Shown in pieces: positions 48,691 to 60,310 of a stretch of DNA of 64,000 nucleotides (position 1 is the stretch's first letter; the number at the start of each line of letters is the position of its first letter). The translations under genes were made by a program, and so were the position numbers. The stretch lies in contig OZ020518.1 of assembly GCA_963971425.1 (NCBI GenBank), positions 3,422,263 through 3,486,262 on the forward strand, in the 5' to 3' direction. The notes under the pieces were generated by a model. That model worked only from the letters and a program-made list of their open reading frames with translations. It was not told the origin of the DNA and searched no databases. The DNA comes from Bryoerythrophyllum caledonicum. Taxonomy: Eukaryota > Streptophyta > Bryopsida > Pottiales > Pottiaceae.

Positions 48691-51600
48691 GGACCTACTT
48701 CAAGGATAAGAAATGTCAGGAGACCGCATGCATGAAGACGACGTTCACAGTTGCCATGAAACGTGTTTCATGAAAGTAGGGTTTTCGTTACATTTGAATT
48801 TTCTAATTTAGAGGCACGCTAGAAATGATAGCTCACATGCTAACACACAATCGGAATAAGACAGTTAAGTATCGGAATTCCCTGCTTTCGATGCTCGGCG
48901 CACAGCCAAGCAACCGAACCCTGTTTATATCGAGGATAATCACCTTGCTCAGTGGTTGTGTAACGAACTCGGAGCAAACCGAAGCACTTAAAGATGCTGG
49001 TGCCCTCCAAGTAGTGGAGAAGCCACTGTGCCGCAGTATCCTCCGTTTCCAACTGCAATTCCACACCCTCCATTTCTTTATTTGCAAGGTTGGTGTGGAC
49101 GTCAGGCTTCTCAAGATCCTTAATGACCCGCAAGTCCCACGGATACTCACCCAAAACTCACCCAACTCACCACGGATACTCATACTAAAGACTGAAGACC
49201 AAAGATGGGATCCCAAGTTGTTTGGAGCAACAATAAATTGGGGTCTTCTGCGACTCGGGCCACATGAGGTGCCTTAGTTTGATCTTCACATTTCAGGCCA
49301 AAAAGAATCTACGCCAACTCCGCAAACCACTCACCACGAAAAATCCAAGGGGATGGGGATGATGTTGATCCTGTGTCGTTACAATCGTTCGCATCATTGA
49401 AAACGTGTTATACCGTTATCATATTAAATTCGTATAAACAAGTTTTGATGCAAGATTTATTCTAAAAAATATTTCAAATCCATATACAAATAGTTTTAGA
49501 CAGATGTCATATAATTTGGGATTATATCGATATCATGCAAAATTTTAAAATCATATAAAATAAGAATCTTTACTCAAAAGGCACTGCTATAATTTGAAAA
49601 TAGAAAGCCATGATATATTTCTGGCTGACCGTATCATCTGACACCACCCCTTACAAACCCACTAACACTAGCAAGTGACCCTGCTCGGGATTGAATCCTT
49701 TCCCTACAGGTCCAGTACAGGTAGGTGGTCAACACGGGCAAAATGTCGGAAGGCGAATTTCAAGGCACTGCAACCTACATGTGATTCTCACAATCAAAAT
49801 ATCACTTCATCACATTAGTGTTGTAACAGTCACAGTCATGCAGTGCAATTACAGTGATTTATTTGAAGTACAAGTGTGTGCCAAGAATTTTGTCCATTCT
49901 ACAAATTATACAAGGTAATAGTGACGCGTGTGTAGGTGGAATGGCTACCATATGCATCAATGGATTTTGGCACCTCTTTGCCAAATCATTTAATATTAAT
50001 AATCACAATGGTTTGGACAAAATGGGTACCAACTAGGTAGTACATAGGTATCCTATGCGTATCACTATTCATATCTCTTGAATTTTTCAAAAAATTTGGA
50101 CACTCTTCATTGTGAGATAATTATGTACACAATTGACCAAAGCGTAGGGTACTTTTGTGTTTGCTAATCACAGGTTTTCATTGAATTTTGTTTTGATAAT
50201 ACAATAATATGAATACTATGAGAAAGATTAAGATATAAAAGGGTCAAAATACATGATTAACTACAATCATTAAAATTCCTAAGTGTGAAATATGTAAATA
50301 TTATATTTGTAGGTGGCTCTTTATTTATTTGTATATTTTATATATTAAATTATCAATATAGATGCAGTACTAAACTCTACCTATACAAATACTATATACA
50401 TTTAGTATGAATATTATATCATTCTTTAGTTTATATCACTACAAGATCACCAGATCGCAATATGATAATCATATAATTTTTTTGATATATCACTTTTATA
50501 CAAACTTCATATTGGAATCTTTGTTCTTTCCAATTTGCTTACAACTTGAGTTGTGCCTTTCGTCGTGAGTTGGTAAAACTTGTTTGATTTTGTGCAGAGT
50601 GCAGATTGATGGAAAGATCACCATCCAACAAGGGCTGTTCAGAACTTCGAGCTTCATGCCTTCAAGGCAGCATTTCAGCTGGTAAGAATGCAGTTTTTAG
50701 TTTGATCCGCTTCCATCTCTTTGGGCCATCTTACTAGAAGAAGAAAGAGAGGTTAGATGACTGAGTTCTAAAGTTTAAAAGCAACGAAAACTAGTTCTAT
50801 TCTCTCTTTGAAGAGTACCTAAAACATAAGGTTTAGACATATCAGCGAGCTTTTAATCTCACAGTAACCCAATATTCTCACACAAAGTAGTTTTCCTGAA
50901 AGTGAGAGGGATTCATTCCGAATTGTACGCTTCCCAAAACCAAGAACAAACCAATTTCATGACCGAAATGAGAGGTTGGTTGACTAGAGAGGTATTCGTA
51001 AAGTGGGAATTCTCTCACCTATTTTGCGATGATTCCTTCTTCTTCTTATCTAGTTTCCTTTCCAAGAGATCTCCTGACAAGTGTGGGTGTAGGTTCTGGA
51101 GCGGTACTACCCTTTGTCAGCGGCCAACAGCCCATCGATGGGCCGTGCAGGCAAGTCACGGCGCAGGCGCCAAGCGCGGCAATCAGGACTGGTGGAGCCC
51201 TGCTCATGCAACGATGATGAGGAGTTTCTACAATCTGCAGAGGCTTCTGAAGACCCATCCACCGTCTCTAGACGAGCGCAAGAGCAAGAAGAGGTGGAAG
51301 AAGAGCAAGCGGTCAGGTTTGCAGAGTACGCCAGGCTCGAGCTAGAGCGCTTTCAGGTGTTGCCCCATTCAGCTGCTCTACTCAGGTCGGTCTGGAGAGA
51401 AGTGGCACCTGATCAGGTATGCTTACAACTACTACTTCCTCCTCTGTGAACAGGTCCGTGTTTTTTTGTAAATTTGTCCTGCGTTTGATGAAGATAACCC
51501 TCTTAAATAGTGCTCACTGCTTGAAGGAGAGAAAGAGAGGCAATTGTTATTCTTTATATCTCATGTAAACTCTTTCTTGTGACAACTAAAACCTCTTTGA

Positions 51601-52240
51601 CTTGAGTTTAGAAGACCACCAAGCTCTTGGATCGATCTATTATCTCTCTGGACAAAAGAGCAGTAAAAAGAGGGGTATCTTACTGTAACTCAACTAATGG
51701 CTATTTTTTTTTGTAGAGTCATGATTCATCCTCTAATTAGAGTTCTCTAACATTTTTCTTTGACTTGAAATTGTAGTATGAATAGCCTACTTAAGTTTCC
51801 TCTTGACTTGGAGGAGCACCAACTTAGCAATGAGCATTTAAATAGTCACCAATAAGTATGAGAAAACTTTGGGTGACAAGATCAGAGATGATGCTTATTT
51901 TCAAAGAGAACATAAAACTAGTTTTAACCACCTTCTAATCTTAAGACCCTCTCATTCCTAAAGAGCTCTTACAGATAGTGAAATGAAGATTATTTTGTCT
52001 TTTCTTTTTATGATAGATTTGGGGGTGGTTATGCTGCAGGATCTGGTAGGTCCTTTCTACTCACTGAGAGCTATATTGGCTCTAGTGATAGATTCATCCA
52101 TTTTGCTGGACTGGCTGCTGTATCTCAAAGAGCAACCTCAGCTGGTTTGTAGCAAGGACAAGATCACTGCACAGCTTGTGCCTCTTTTTGAGCCTTCCAT
52201 CTCGCCTCGCAACATAGCCATCATGGCTCACCGAGGGTAG

Positions 52241-52336
52241 AAACTTAACCATGGTCAGGACTTGACCTCTGAAGGTTAGAGAATGAACCCCTAAATAATG
52301 ATGAAAGTGTCCATTATCATAGCTCATTTGTCTTGT
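52241..52336. other. 3' end of METTL25-like gene
   Basis: Short 3' flank, followed by small mobile elements. Confidence 0.4.
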
Positions 52337-52410
52337 TTAATCCTTTACCGCCGGAGAGGTTTCAAAAGGGGCTTTAATAGAACCGTCCTAGCTCAGCGTT
52401 AAAGGGTTAA
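52337..52410. mobile_element. 74-bp MITE-like inverted-repeat element
   Basis: Left TTAATCCTTTACCGC; complement of the right end TTAACCCTTTAACGC. Termini resemble those of the 134-bp element at 19,483. Confidence 0.55.
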
Positions 52411-52476
52411 GAGCCTTTTTTCCATCTAGAATCAAAATTTCATTTGATAGAATTAGATTTTGTTCATGTGTCTTTG

Positions 52477-52614
52477 TTGAACACGTCTTAGTAGTTCCAT
52501 ACTACTAACCCATGCCCGGTGGGCATGGACATAGTGGTGGAATGAACGGACACTTTACTCACGCCGGCCTCCTTCGGGGACCGGCGTTCTTCTTCTTCTT
52601 CTTGAACACGTCTT
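52477..52614 (+). mobile_element. SINE 3' part with 13-bp target duplication
   Basis: The 112-bp insert 52,490-52,601 shares its 3' body (ACGCCGGCCTCCTTCGGGG) and TTC tail with the SINE at 8,792-9,037, and lacks the tRNA-like head. It is flanked by TTGAACACGTCTT at 52,477-52,489 and 52,602-52,614. A 5'-truncated insertion. Confidence 0.85.
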
Positions 52615-53250
52615 TCTATTTTAGATGAGGCCTTCTCTTGTTTACCTCAAATGAGTTACTAGACTCTATTAGGAAGGGGTTGAATTATGTATTTTAAAAG
52701 GACAAAGGAAGGTAGTTTCTTGATATAGGATAATTTTAATGTAAATATGATGACTCACCATATTTTTATCTACATAGGTCTAGATGATTGTGTCTATTTG
52801 AGCTTGGGATTAAGTAACGTGTATGTTCATATTGGATAAGAATAATGAAGTTCTCTAATTTGAGAGGAATGGTCTCCATGATGGTGATTTCTATAGTAAT
52901 TTTGGTTGCCTTGTATTGCTTTTGCAATTAGTCTATGAGCAACAATGTGTGGATAAATTTGTGTTCAAATATTATTTTTGGAATAAGAAAATGAGATTTG
53001 ATTAGAGAGTGAGGGTAGGTTTTTGCCATTTTGTAGGCTATGAATATTATTTGGAATGAGTTTGTTGTTCTATAAATTTTTAATGAAGTATTAGTCATTG
53101 TGTTGATTCTTGACAAAGTTGATGTATATTGTATCAATTAAAATTTCTAGGCTTCAATTTTAGACTTCATAATAAAAGAACAAGAAATTTTTGGAAACCC
53201 ATATGATGATAAAAGAAAGAAAATTAATCATTTTTGGTGATATTTACTAC
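52615..53250. other. Gene-free AT-rich stretch
   Basis: Nothing recognised. Confidence 0.35.
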
Positions 53251-53930
53251 TTAACCTCTTAAGGCCCAAGGCATTTTCACACCAAAAACACTTCAAAATT
53301 GCTCGTTCTAATGCAATGAGTAATGAGGTAATCAAAACCTTTTATTTCTACATCGAACAGTAGGATCTAAATAACAACTTATTCATTAATGTCCTCACAA
53401 AATTTCATAAACTTTGACCACACGGATTGAAAGATTATAGTGTTTGAAGTAGAGAAAGTCGTTCTTTTTCTTCCCTGCTTTGACTGGATCAGCAAACTTT
53501 GACTACACTTGGTGTCAATTTTTTGCACTACACAAGGTCTAAAAACATTACCATCATGTTAATCCTGATGTTATTTCCTTGTATACCAATTTTTAGAGGT
53601 TGAGAAGGGGTGCAATATATTCTTAACAAATGTGCAAGGAGTGGAGGTTCAAAAATTGCCAATTTACATTTTATTTTTTTGTGAACTAAATATGTTTTAG
53701 AATGCTACTCCGAATGGTTAATAAAAAGTTCTACATCACATCTTGTAGTAGAAAATATAAAATGTAATAAATATGAAGATCTCTAAGTTTTATGTGGAAA
53801 AGAAGAAGGTTTTTTGGTACCTTGCTTGACATAGTGTGACAATGTGTGAAAATGTTTGACCTAGATTATTATGCTATTTCCACTTAAAACAAGAAACATA
53901 TATTTGACAAAGTACGGAAAAAAAAAGTCT
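53251..53930 (-). repeat. TTAA-family element, far end lost
   Basis: Starts TTAACCTCTTAAGGCCCAAG then TTTTCACACCAAAAACACTT; carries the marker GACTACACTTGGTGTCAA near 53,500. It decays after about 53,930. Confidence 0.55.
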
Positions 53931-54377
53931 AGAAATCAGAGCCTAGATCTTCCGCTTTTTTGGCGGACAACCGAGAGAAATTTTTGAAACTCTAAATAAT
54001 CGTGGATTCTCAAAGCGATTTAAGTTATGATGGTGTTATAAAAATGAAAATATATACTACAATGAGAACACAACAAAGATGTAGGAAGAGTACATGCGCA
54101 AATGAGATCTTGATTAGAAGCTAAATAGAATGACAGTTGACCGCCCATTACAAAATAGACCTAGTCAACAATACAATGTCTTTCTGCAATCCTCTAACAG
54201 TACGCAAAAAGCTCTTGCGTACAATACAAAATAAGTCTATGAACCGTGTCAATGAAAAGAACATTCGAAATGAATAGCACTTGGGTTATCAGTATGACGT
54301 CTAAAAGTAGTGATTATCATATGCTGAACGAGGACAGTCGGGTGGCCGCCGATGGAGAGAGACCTAGTAGTTTTTTG
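53931..54377. other. Spacer before the exportin-derived fragment
   Basis: No gene or repeat recognised. Confidence 0.35.
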
Positions 54378-54545
54378 CCCGGAGGACTAGAAAAGAGAGG
54401 CCTTAAACCCTAAAAATCCGTGAAGTTGCAGGAGCAAACGGAACGACCGACGATGAAGTTGCTGTCCATGACCCTGTTCAATTGACCGCGCCTATACCTC
54501 CGGGAGCTACAGAAATACAAGATGATCAAGACAAGATGCAAAAAA
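54378..54545. repeat. Exportin-1 upstream fragment, copy 3 (no exons)
   Basis: Matches 26,745-26,920 (CTTAAACCCTAAAAATCCGT, GAGCAAACGGAACGACCGAC, CCTGTTCAATTGACCGCGCC) but has no coding exon beside it. It is joined directly to the kinase leader. Confidence 0.75.
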
Positions 54546-56365
54546 ACAAGATGTTCATCCTTCTCTGAGCTAACACTCCAAAAATACAGTGTGCTCGACT
54601 ACGAAACCTGAGTCAACACTCTACATTCCAAACTTCTACATCATGCACAAGAACCTTTCAACACTTTCCTTTCTACTGTTTTGGACGTGCTTCACCAAAA
54701 TGTGTCGGAATTGATGTGTCAGAAACAGCCCCTTAACTTAGAACTATGTGGGGGCATTTGCACCGCGAGCTACGCATCTCCATAATATATATATTTATGT
54801 GCAACCAATAATGAACACGGGAATTCCGACTCTGACGCGGTCAATGGTCCACAGTTCCTCGCCGCCAAGTCGTCAGCAACAATCTACAATCTCGAAGAAA
54901 TACAACTGGAATCCAACATATATCCTCCAAGGTATTAAGATGCGATTCCCATGCTCGGTCAGAGCAGCCCCTCAAGTGCCGGTGTTTCCGTGAGACTTTG
55001 TGGGATCCCACCTTCGAGGAAGAAAGTAGAGGCCGCGTCTCCGTGGAAAAGTCTGCGTACAGACAGACTCGGACTTCATCCCCGCAGCTCTGTCGACGCT
55101 TCTCCGGCGCCTATTTTAACACCGGGTTCGTGGGTTTCTTCCACATCTTTGTCCGCACACCTTAGGAGTCGTCGCAGCGCCACCATCGCCTGGAGGTGCC
55201 TCTGCCCTAGATCGCGCGGCTTCGGCTTCCTTTCCCCGTTGTACTGGTCTTCTGTCACATCTCAGGCGTCGTTAGAGCCCAGGCGTCTTCCAATTGTGCA
55301 GCTTCGCCTGATGTTTTCTTCGCTCCGGCGTGCCTTTGCTTATCGATCGGGCAGCGGCGTTGCCTTGAGGTTTCATTGGCTTGTGTGAGGTATGGCGATT
55401 CTTCTTTGTACGTGGTGTGATCTTCTCGCTTTTGCTTCCGTGATATTTTGTAATTGCGCTTGATAGGCCTTGATTCTTTTGGACGCCGATGCTGTGGGGT
55501 GACTCTTTTCATGTGGAAGCTAGCGCGCTGATCAAGTGATGGTGATCTGGTGTTGGTGCGATTGATGAGGCGGGACTTTTTGGGACGTTGATGCTGGTTG
55601 GATGTCTGTGAAGCTGACTAGTCTAGTGTATGTAGCATATGTGTGTGTGCCTGTCTCCAGTTCTGATTTCATTAGTTTGTGGTGGTGTCGGTGATGAATT
55701 GGAGCAGAGCTGTGAGCACCGAGTGACGGCCAAGCGCGCGCGTACACACAGACGTGGTCTTCGCGTCCACAGTTCTGATCTCGCATCTCCGGCGCCTAAT
55801 ACCGGGTTCGTACCATCGCCTGGTGGTGCCTTTCTTTTAGATTGCGCTGCTTCGGTTTCCACCTCCCACCGCTGCCCTGATTTTCTGCACGTCTAAGGAG
55901 TCGTCAGAGCCCAGCATCGCCTTCCGATTGCCCTGATGTTTTCATCGCTCGGAGGTGTATTTGCTTAAAGATCCAGCGGCAGCGTTGCCTTGGGGTTTCA
56001 TTGGCCGGTGTGAGGTATGGGGCTTCTTTGTATAAGGTGTGATCTCTCCGAAGTTGCTTCCGTGATATTGTGATACAGCACTTCATCTTCCTTCATATTT
56101 TTTGGAAGCCGATGCTGTGGGGTGATTTTTTCATGTGGAAGCGCATTGATCGAGTGATAGTGATCTGTTGTTACTGCGCTTGATGAGGCGGGACGCTTCG
56201 GGACGTTGATGCTGGTTGGATGTCTGTGTAGTTGATTGATCAAGTGAATATGTAGCGCATGGGTGTGTACGTGTCTCCAGTTCTGATTTCATTAGTCTGT
56301 GGTGGTGATGGTGATGATTAGGAGCAGACGTGTTAACCGGGATCGACTCTTCAGATTGGTTATCT
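54546..56365 (+). repeat. Kinase leader, copy 3
   Basis: Collinear with leader 2, lacking its Tourist-like MITE (empty site near 54,736) and shorter around 55,800 (a deletion of about 100 bp relative to 32,280-32,330). The same internal 0.6-0.7-kb duplication is present (GAGCCCAG blocks at 55,274 and 55,907). Confidence 0.65.
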
Positions 56366-56368
56366 GTG

Positions 56369-57790
56369 ATGGGAAACACCAACTCATGTATTGGCCACTT
56401 GCGAGACGTGCTCAATGTGTGGATGGGTGGAGTGAGGGAAGGAGAGGACATTAGTGGAGGAAGTAGTGTATGTGATGACGAGCTCAATGTGTGGATGGGT
56501 GGAGCGAGGGAAGGAGAGGATATTAGTGGAGGAAGTAGTGTATGTGAGGACGACAGCTGTGTGTTGGTTGTGGACCTGCAGTTTCGAGTAACAGGGACTG
56601 TTGAGGATAGTGATCTAGTGGCCACAATTATGGCGGTGAGTAAGTGTGATGTGGGGCAACAGGTTGAGACATCAAAGTCGCATTGGAGTGATTTGACAGA
56701 GTTTGCTTCAGACTCTTGTGACAAAGAAGTCGAGGATGAAAATTGGGAAGTGTGGAAGGGTTTATATTCAAATCGAGCATGGGCTGAGGCATTCTTTCGA
56801 AATTTTGGGTATGATTTTGAAGGATATGTAAGTGACGGTTCATTGCAGATTGGAGAGAAGTTTGCAGAGGGTGGGCAGGCTGAGCTCTTCCTTGCCAAGG
56901 TTTTCTGGAGTAACCCAAGTGAACATGAGGTGGATCAAAAGCAAGGATTTCAGTGCGTAGTCAAGGTGTTCAAGAAGGGCACCCCCTTGAAGTACCTACA
57001 GACGCAATGGCCTCATGGCATGTTGCAATATTGTGTTGAGCACACGCAAAATTGCAAGCTAATTCCAAGGTATCATTGTGAGGTGGCGTATGGAACATTG
57101 TTGGAAGATGGAAGATTTGCATTCTTAATGGGAAAAGAGGATTTTGATTTGAGAACTCTCATCAACCACAACATGAAGGAAACTACCAGTGATAGGCATG
57201 GACCATTTTCGAAAGAAGAAGTAGAAGGATACATGTTTGAGATTGCACTTGGCATGAGTTGGTTGCATAGGCGAGACATTGTTCATAGAGACCTCAAATC
57301 ATCCAATGTGCTCATGCAAGTCCACAAGAATGGGTATATGCAATGTTATGTTGCAGATTATGAATGTTCCGTTGGAGTGGTGGGAACGGGTTTTTTCAGA
57401 GCGCCTGAGATACTAAAGGCTTGTGAAGACAAGAGTGTGAACAGAAACCCTAAATTATTCACAAAAGCATCTGATGTGTACAGTTATGGGATGACTTGCT
57501 ACGAGATATTGACTGGGAAATTACCTTTTGATGGTCATTTGGTAAATGACTATGCAAAATTTGTCATCAATGGAGAACGTCCAGAGGTACCCAGATGTGT
57601 AGATGCTTGGATGGATAGTTTATTGAGAGAGTGTTGGCAGTTAGATCCATTAGCTAGACCATCTTTTGAAGATGTGGTGAATACAATATTAGATAATTCA
57701 CCATGGATTAGAAGATTGGTAGAGGATGGAATTTATGAGGTAGATAAAATAGATTGGATAGTTTGGAGAAGTTTAGCCATGAATGCATGA
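56369..57790 (+). CDS. Atypical protein kinase, copy 3 (intact, 473 aa)
   Basis: Starts at ATG 56,369 with MGNTNSC, the predicted lipid-anchor signal. It differs from copy 2 by an in-frame 72-bp tandem duplication near 56,411-56,554, giving 24 residues twice (LNVWMGG..EGEDISGG..). The kinase-like domain keeps IGEKFAEGGQAEL, VVKVF Lys, HRDLKSSN, DYE in place of DFG (VADYECSVG), APE, SDVYSYGM and LARPSF. The open frame continues to the natural C-terminus (SLAMNA). It is followed directly by the tandem duplicate at 58,601. Likely functional, with the same unknown role as copy 2; the N-terminal duplication may alter its regulatory region. Confidence 0.85.
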   Translation: MGNTNSCIGHLRDVLNVWMGGVREGEDISGGSSVCDDELNVWMGGAREGEDISGGSSVCEDDSCVLVVDLQFRVTGTVEDSDLVATIMAVSKCDVGQQVETSKSHWSDLTEFASDSCDKEVEDENWEVWKGLYSNRAWAEAFFRNFGYDFEGYVSDGSLQIGEKFAEGGQAELFLAKVFWSNPSEHEVDQKQGFQCVVKVFKKGTPLKYLQTQWPHGMLQYCVEHTQNCKLIPRYHCEVAYGTLLEDGRFAFLMGKEDFDLRTLINHNMKETTSDRHGPFSKEEVEGYMFEIALGMSWLHRRDIVHRDLKSSNVLMQVHKNGYMQCYVADYECSVGVVGTGFFRAPEILKACEDKSVNRNPKLFTKASDVYSYGMTCYEILTGKLPFDGHLVNDYAKFVINGERPEVPRCVDAWMDSLLRECWQLDPLARPSFEDVVNTILDNSPWIRRLVEDGIYEVDKIDWIVWRSLAMNA

Positions 57791-58231
57791 ATGTATAATT
57801 TTATTATGTATATATTGATGTATAGTGAATGTAGTCCATACAGAAATTTTCATGATTATATTTCTATGTGTGTGGTTTGTATATGGATTTGAAGTATAAA
57901 ATCTAAAATTATTACTACGATGTAATTCAGAATGTAGGCTAGAATTGATGTTCGTATGTTAAAAGGATTTCAGTTTTGGAATAATGGTTGAAATTAGATT
58001 AATTCTCTGTTTTGGGATTGTGGATTTTTGATTACATTCAGGATTTGAACTCTTTTCTATTCAATACCAACTGCGTGTTTTCAACTTATTCACAATGGGT
58101 AAATTGTAGCACATGTTTTAAGTTGTTTTAAGTGCTCTGATTACTATTTTACTTAATTTAGACATCAAACTTGGAAATGAGCATAAACTTCGTAGTAAGT
58201 TTGAAAGTAGTGGTTGAAAGTTGAGTGTCTA
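57791..58231. other. 3' flank of kinase copy 3
   Basis: Nearly identical to 59,901-60,310, the flank of copy 4, up to the TIR element. No gene. Confidence 0.6.
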
Positions 58232-58594
58232 CCGTAGGTGAACCTCGAGATGGACATTTCCATGCCAAATAATTAATTTGAGTAAAGGCCATTATGCGTC
58301 AAAAATATTAATTTATTAATTTTTGGAAAGATATAACACAGTACTATATCTAGGACTTTTGACAACCGTGGGATTGGAACCCACGACCTTGGGGTTCTAA
58401 ATCATAGCCTCCATGCATGCACAACCTTGAAGGGAGGCTTTTCCAAGCCCCACTCCTCTTTGATGTATTCCATTGTGACGAAATCTGCAAATCTATAGTT
58501 TTTCTAGTTTTGGCAATTGCATTAAATATTTATCCACTTAATTTGGCAAGCATTTTTCTAATTAATAAACGCCGAACTAGGGGTTCACCTACGG
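58232..58594. mobile_element. TIR element with TA target site, copy 1
   Basis: 363 bp, starting CCGTAGGTGAACC and ending GGTTCACCTACGG, with TA at the left edge (58,230-58,231). Inside, on the minus strand, GTGGGTTCCAATCCCAC resembles a pol III B box, so a tRNA-like piece may be included. The right edge coincides with the junction of the 2.1-kb tandem duplication. Confidence 0.75.
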
Positions 58595-58600
58595 TTTTGT

Positions 58601-59900
58601 GATGACGAGCTCTATGTGTGGATGGGTGGAGCGAGGGAAGGAGAGGATATTAGTGGAGGAAGTAGTGTATGTGAGGCCGAGCGTTGTGTGTTGGTTGTGG
58701 ACCTGCAGTTTCGAGCAACATGGATTGCTGAGGATACTGATCTAGTGGCCACAATTATGGCGGTGAGTAAGTGCGATGTGGAGCAACGGGTTGAGACATC
58801 AAAGTCGCATTGGAGCGATGTGACAGAGTTTGCTTCAGACTCTTGTGACAAAGAAGTCGAGGATGAAAATTGGGAAGTGTGGAAGGGTTTATATTCAAAT
58901 CGAGCATGGGTTCAGGCTTTCTTTCGAAATTTTGGGTATGGTTTTGAAGGATATGAAAGTGACGGCTCGTTGGAGATTGGAGAGAAGTTTGCAGAGGGTG
59001 GGCAGGCTGAGCTCTTCCTCGCCAAAGTTGTTTTCACAAATCCAAAGATTATTGTGAGATTGGAAGTGTGGATGTGAGTGGGTGGTCAAGGTGTTCAAGA
59101 AGGGCACCCCCTTGAAGCACTTACAGACCCAATGGCCCCATCGCATGTTGCAATATTGTGTTGAGCGAACTCAAAATTGCAAGCTAATTCCAAGGTATAA
59201 TTGTGAGGTGGCACATGGAACACTGTTGGAAAATGGAAGATTTGCATTCTTCATGAGAAAAGAGGATTTTGATTTGAGAACTCTCATCAACCACAACATG
59301 AAGCCAATAACCACCGAGATGCATGGACCATTTTCAAAAGAAGTAGAAGGATACATGTTTGAGATTGCACTTGGCATGACTTGGTTGCATAGGCGAGACA
59401 TTGTTCATAGAGACCTCAAGGCATCCAATGTGCTCATGCAAGTCTACAAGAATGGCTATATGCAATGTTTTGTTGCCAATTATGAATGTTCCATTGGAGT
59501 GGTGGGAACAGGTTTCTTTAGAGCTCCTGAGATTGTAAAGGCTTGTGAAGACAAGACTATTAACAGAAAGCCTAAATTATTCACAAAATCATCTGATGTG
59601 TACAGTTATGGGATGAGTTGCTACGAGATATTGATTACCTTTTGATGGTCATTTGGTAAATGACTATGCAAAATTTGTCATCAATGGAGAATGTCTAGAG
59701 GTACCTAGATGTGTAGATGCTTGGATGGATAGTTTATTGAGAGTGTTAGCAGTTAGATCCATTAGCTAGACCATCTTTTGAAGATGTGGTGAATACAATA
59801 TTAGATAATTCACCATGGATTAGAAGATAGGTAGAAGATGGAATTTATCAGGTAGATAAAATGGATTGGATAGTTTGGAGAAGTTTAGCCATGAATGCAT
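58601..59900 (+). pseudogene. Atypical protein kinase, copy 4 (headless, frameshifted)
   Basis: A tandem copy of 56,474-57,800. It begins inside the 24-residue repeat, so the MGNTNSC start is absent. Lesions: a frameshift in the N-lobe insert before 59,077; an about 10-bp loss at about 59,635 that removes the GKLPF frame; a 2-bp loss near 59,744; and a stop near 59,827. In addition DYE has become NYE (AAT at 59,478), which would remove the metal-binding Asp. Translatable pieces are 58,616-59,077 and 59,082-59,645. A degenerate pseudogene. Confidence 0.85.
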
Positions 59901-60310
59901 AATTTTATTATGTATATATTGATGTATAGTGAATGTAGTCCATACAAAAATTTTCATGATTATATTTCTATGTGTTGTTTGGTTACTACAATGTTAGTCA
60001 GAATGTAGGCTAGAATTGATGTTCGTATGTTGTTAAAAGGATTATAGTTTTGGAATTTTGGTTGAAATTAGATTAATTCTCCGTTTTGGGATTGTTGATT
60101 TTTTATTACATTCAGGACTTGTACTCTTTTCTATTCAATACCAACTTTTGTGTGTGTTTTCAACTTATTCACAATGGCTAAATTGTAGCACATGTTTTAA
60201 GTTGTTTTAAGTGCTCTAATTACTATTTTACTTAATTTAGACGTCAAACTTGGAAATGAGCATAAACTTTGTAGTAAGTTTGAAAGTAGTGGTTGAAAGT
60301 TGAGTGTCTA
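59901..60310. other. 3' flank of kinase copy 4
   Basis: Duplicate of 57,800-58,231. No gene. Confidence 0.6.

Larger units (their letters stand above)
43673..50597 (+). other. 6.9-kb intron of the METTL25-like gene
   Basis: Between exons 8 and 9. Holds the 150-bp repeat, a GT microsatellite, a TTAA element and antisense alpha/beta-hydrolase fragments, listed separately. 43,900-45,180 contains unassigned moderate-GC sequence with frames such as 43,895-44,227. 49,430-50,510 is AT-rich and resembles 26,960-27,420. No METTL25 exon is missing: exon 8 ends at a codon boundary that joins directly to exon 9. Confidence 0.6.
40999..52240 (+). pseudogene. METTL25/RRNAD1-like methyltransferase gene with two in-frame TGA codons
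   Basis: Eleven exons with phase-consistent GT..AG junctions: 40,999-41,094; 41,163-41,258; 41,332-41,415; 41,918-41,971; 42,337-42,462; 42,553-42,697; 43,112-43,307; 43,495-43,672; 50,598-50,681; 51,093-51,416; 52,040-52,240. Together 528 codons. Motifs: GKLWERVDEDW, EEWPDSLKEFV, MSVKKQHE, SAM-binding DVGAGQGYLALVLAF, CGDLSATMLRTF, NVGCCYNLLS, HGFPVS, NFELHAFKAAFQL, VLERYYPLS, ILLDWLLYLKEQ, PSISPRNIAIMA. This is the order of the METTL25/RRNAD1 family of putative SAM-dependent methyltransferases; the substrate is unclear. TGA occurs at codon 23 (41,065) and at 50,607, where I recall family members reading SAERW; the latter fits CGA to TGA decay. The remainder is strikingly intact. It may be a young pseudogene or carry sequence errors. 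Exon 4 and 5 starts are the least certain. Confidence 0.82.

Noticed and set aside
58380..58420. tRNA gene inside the TIR element
   Set aside because: Only a B-box/T-arm-like segment is present; no acceptor stem or complete cloverleaf could be drawn.
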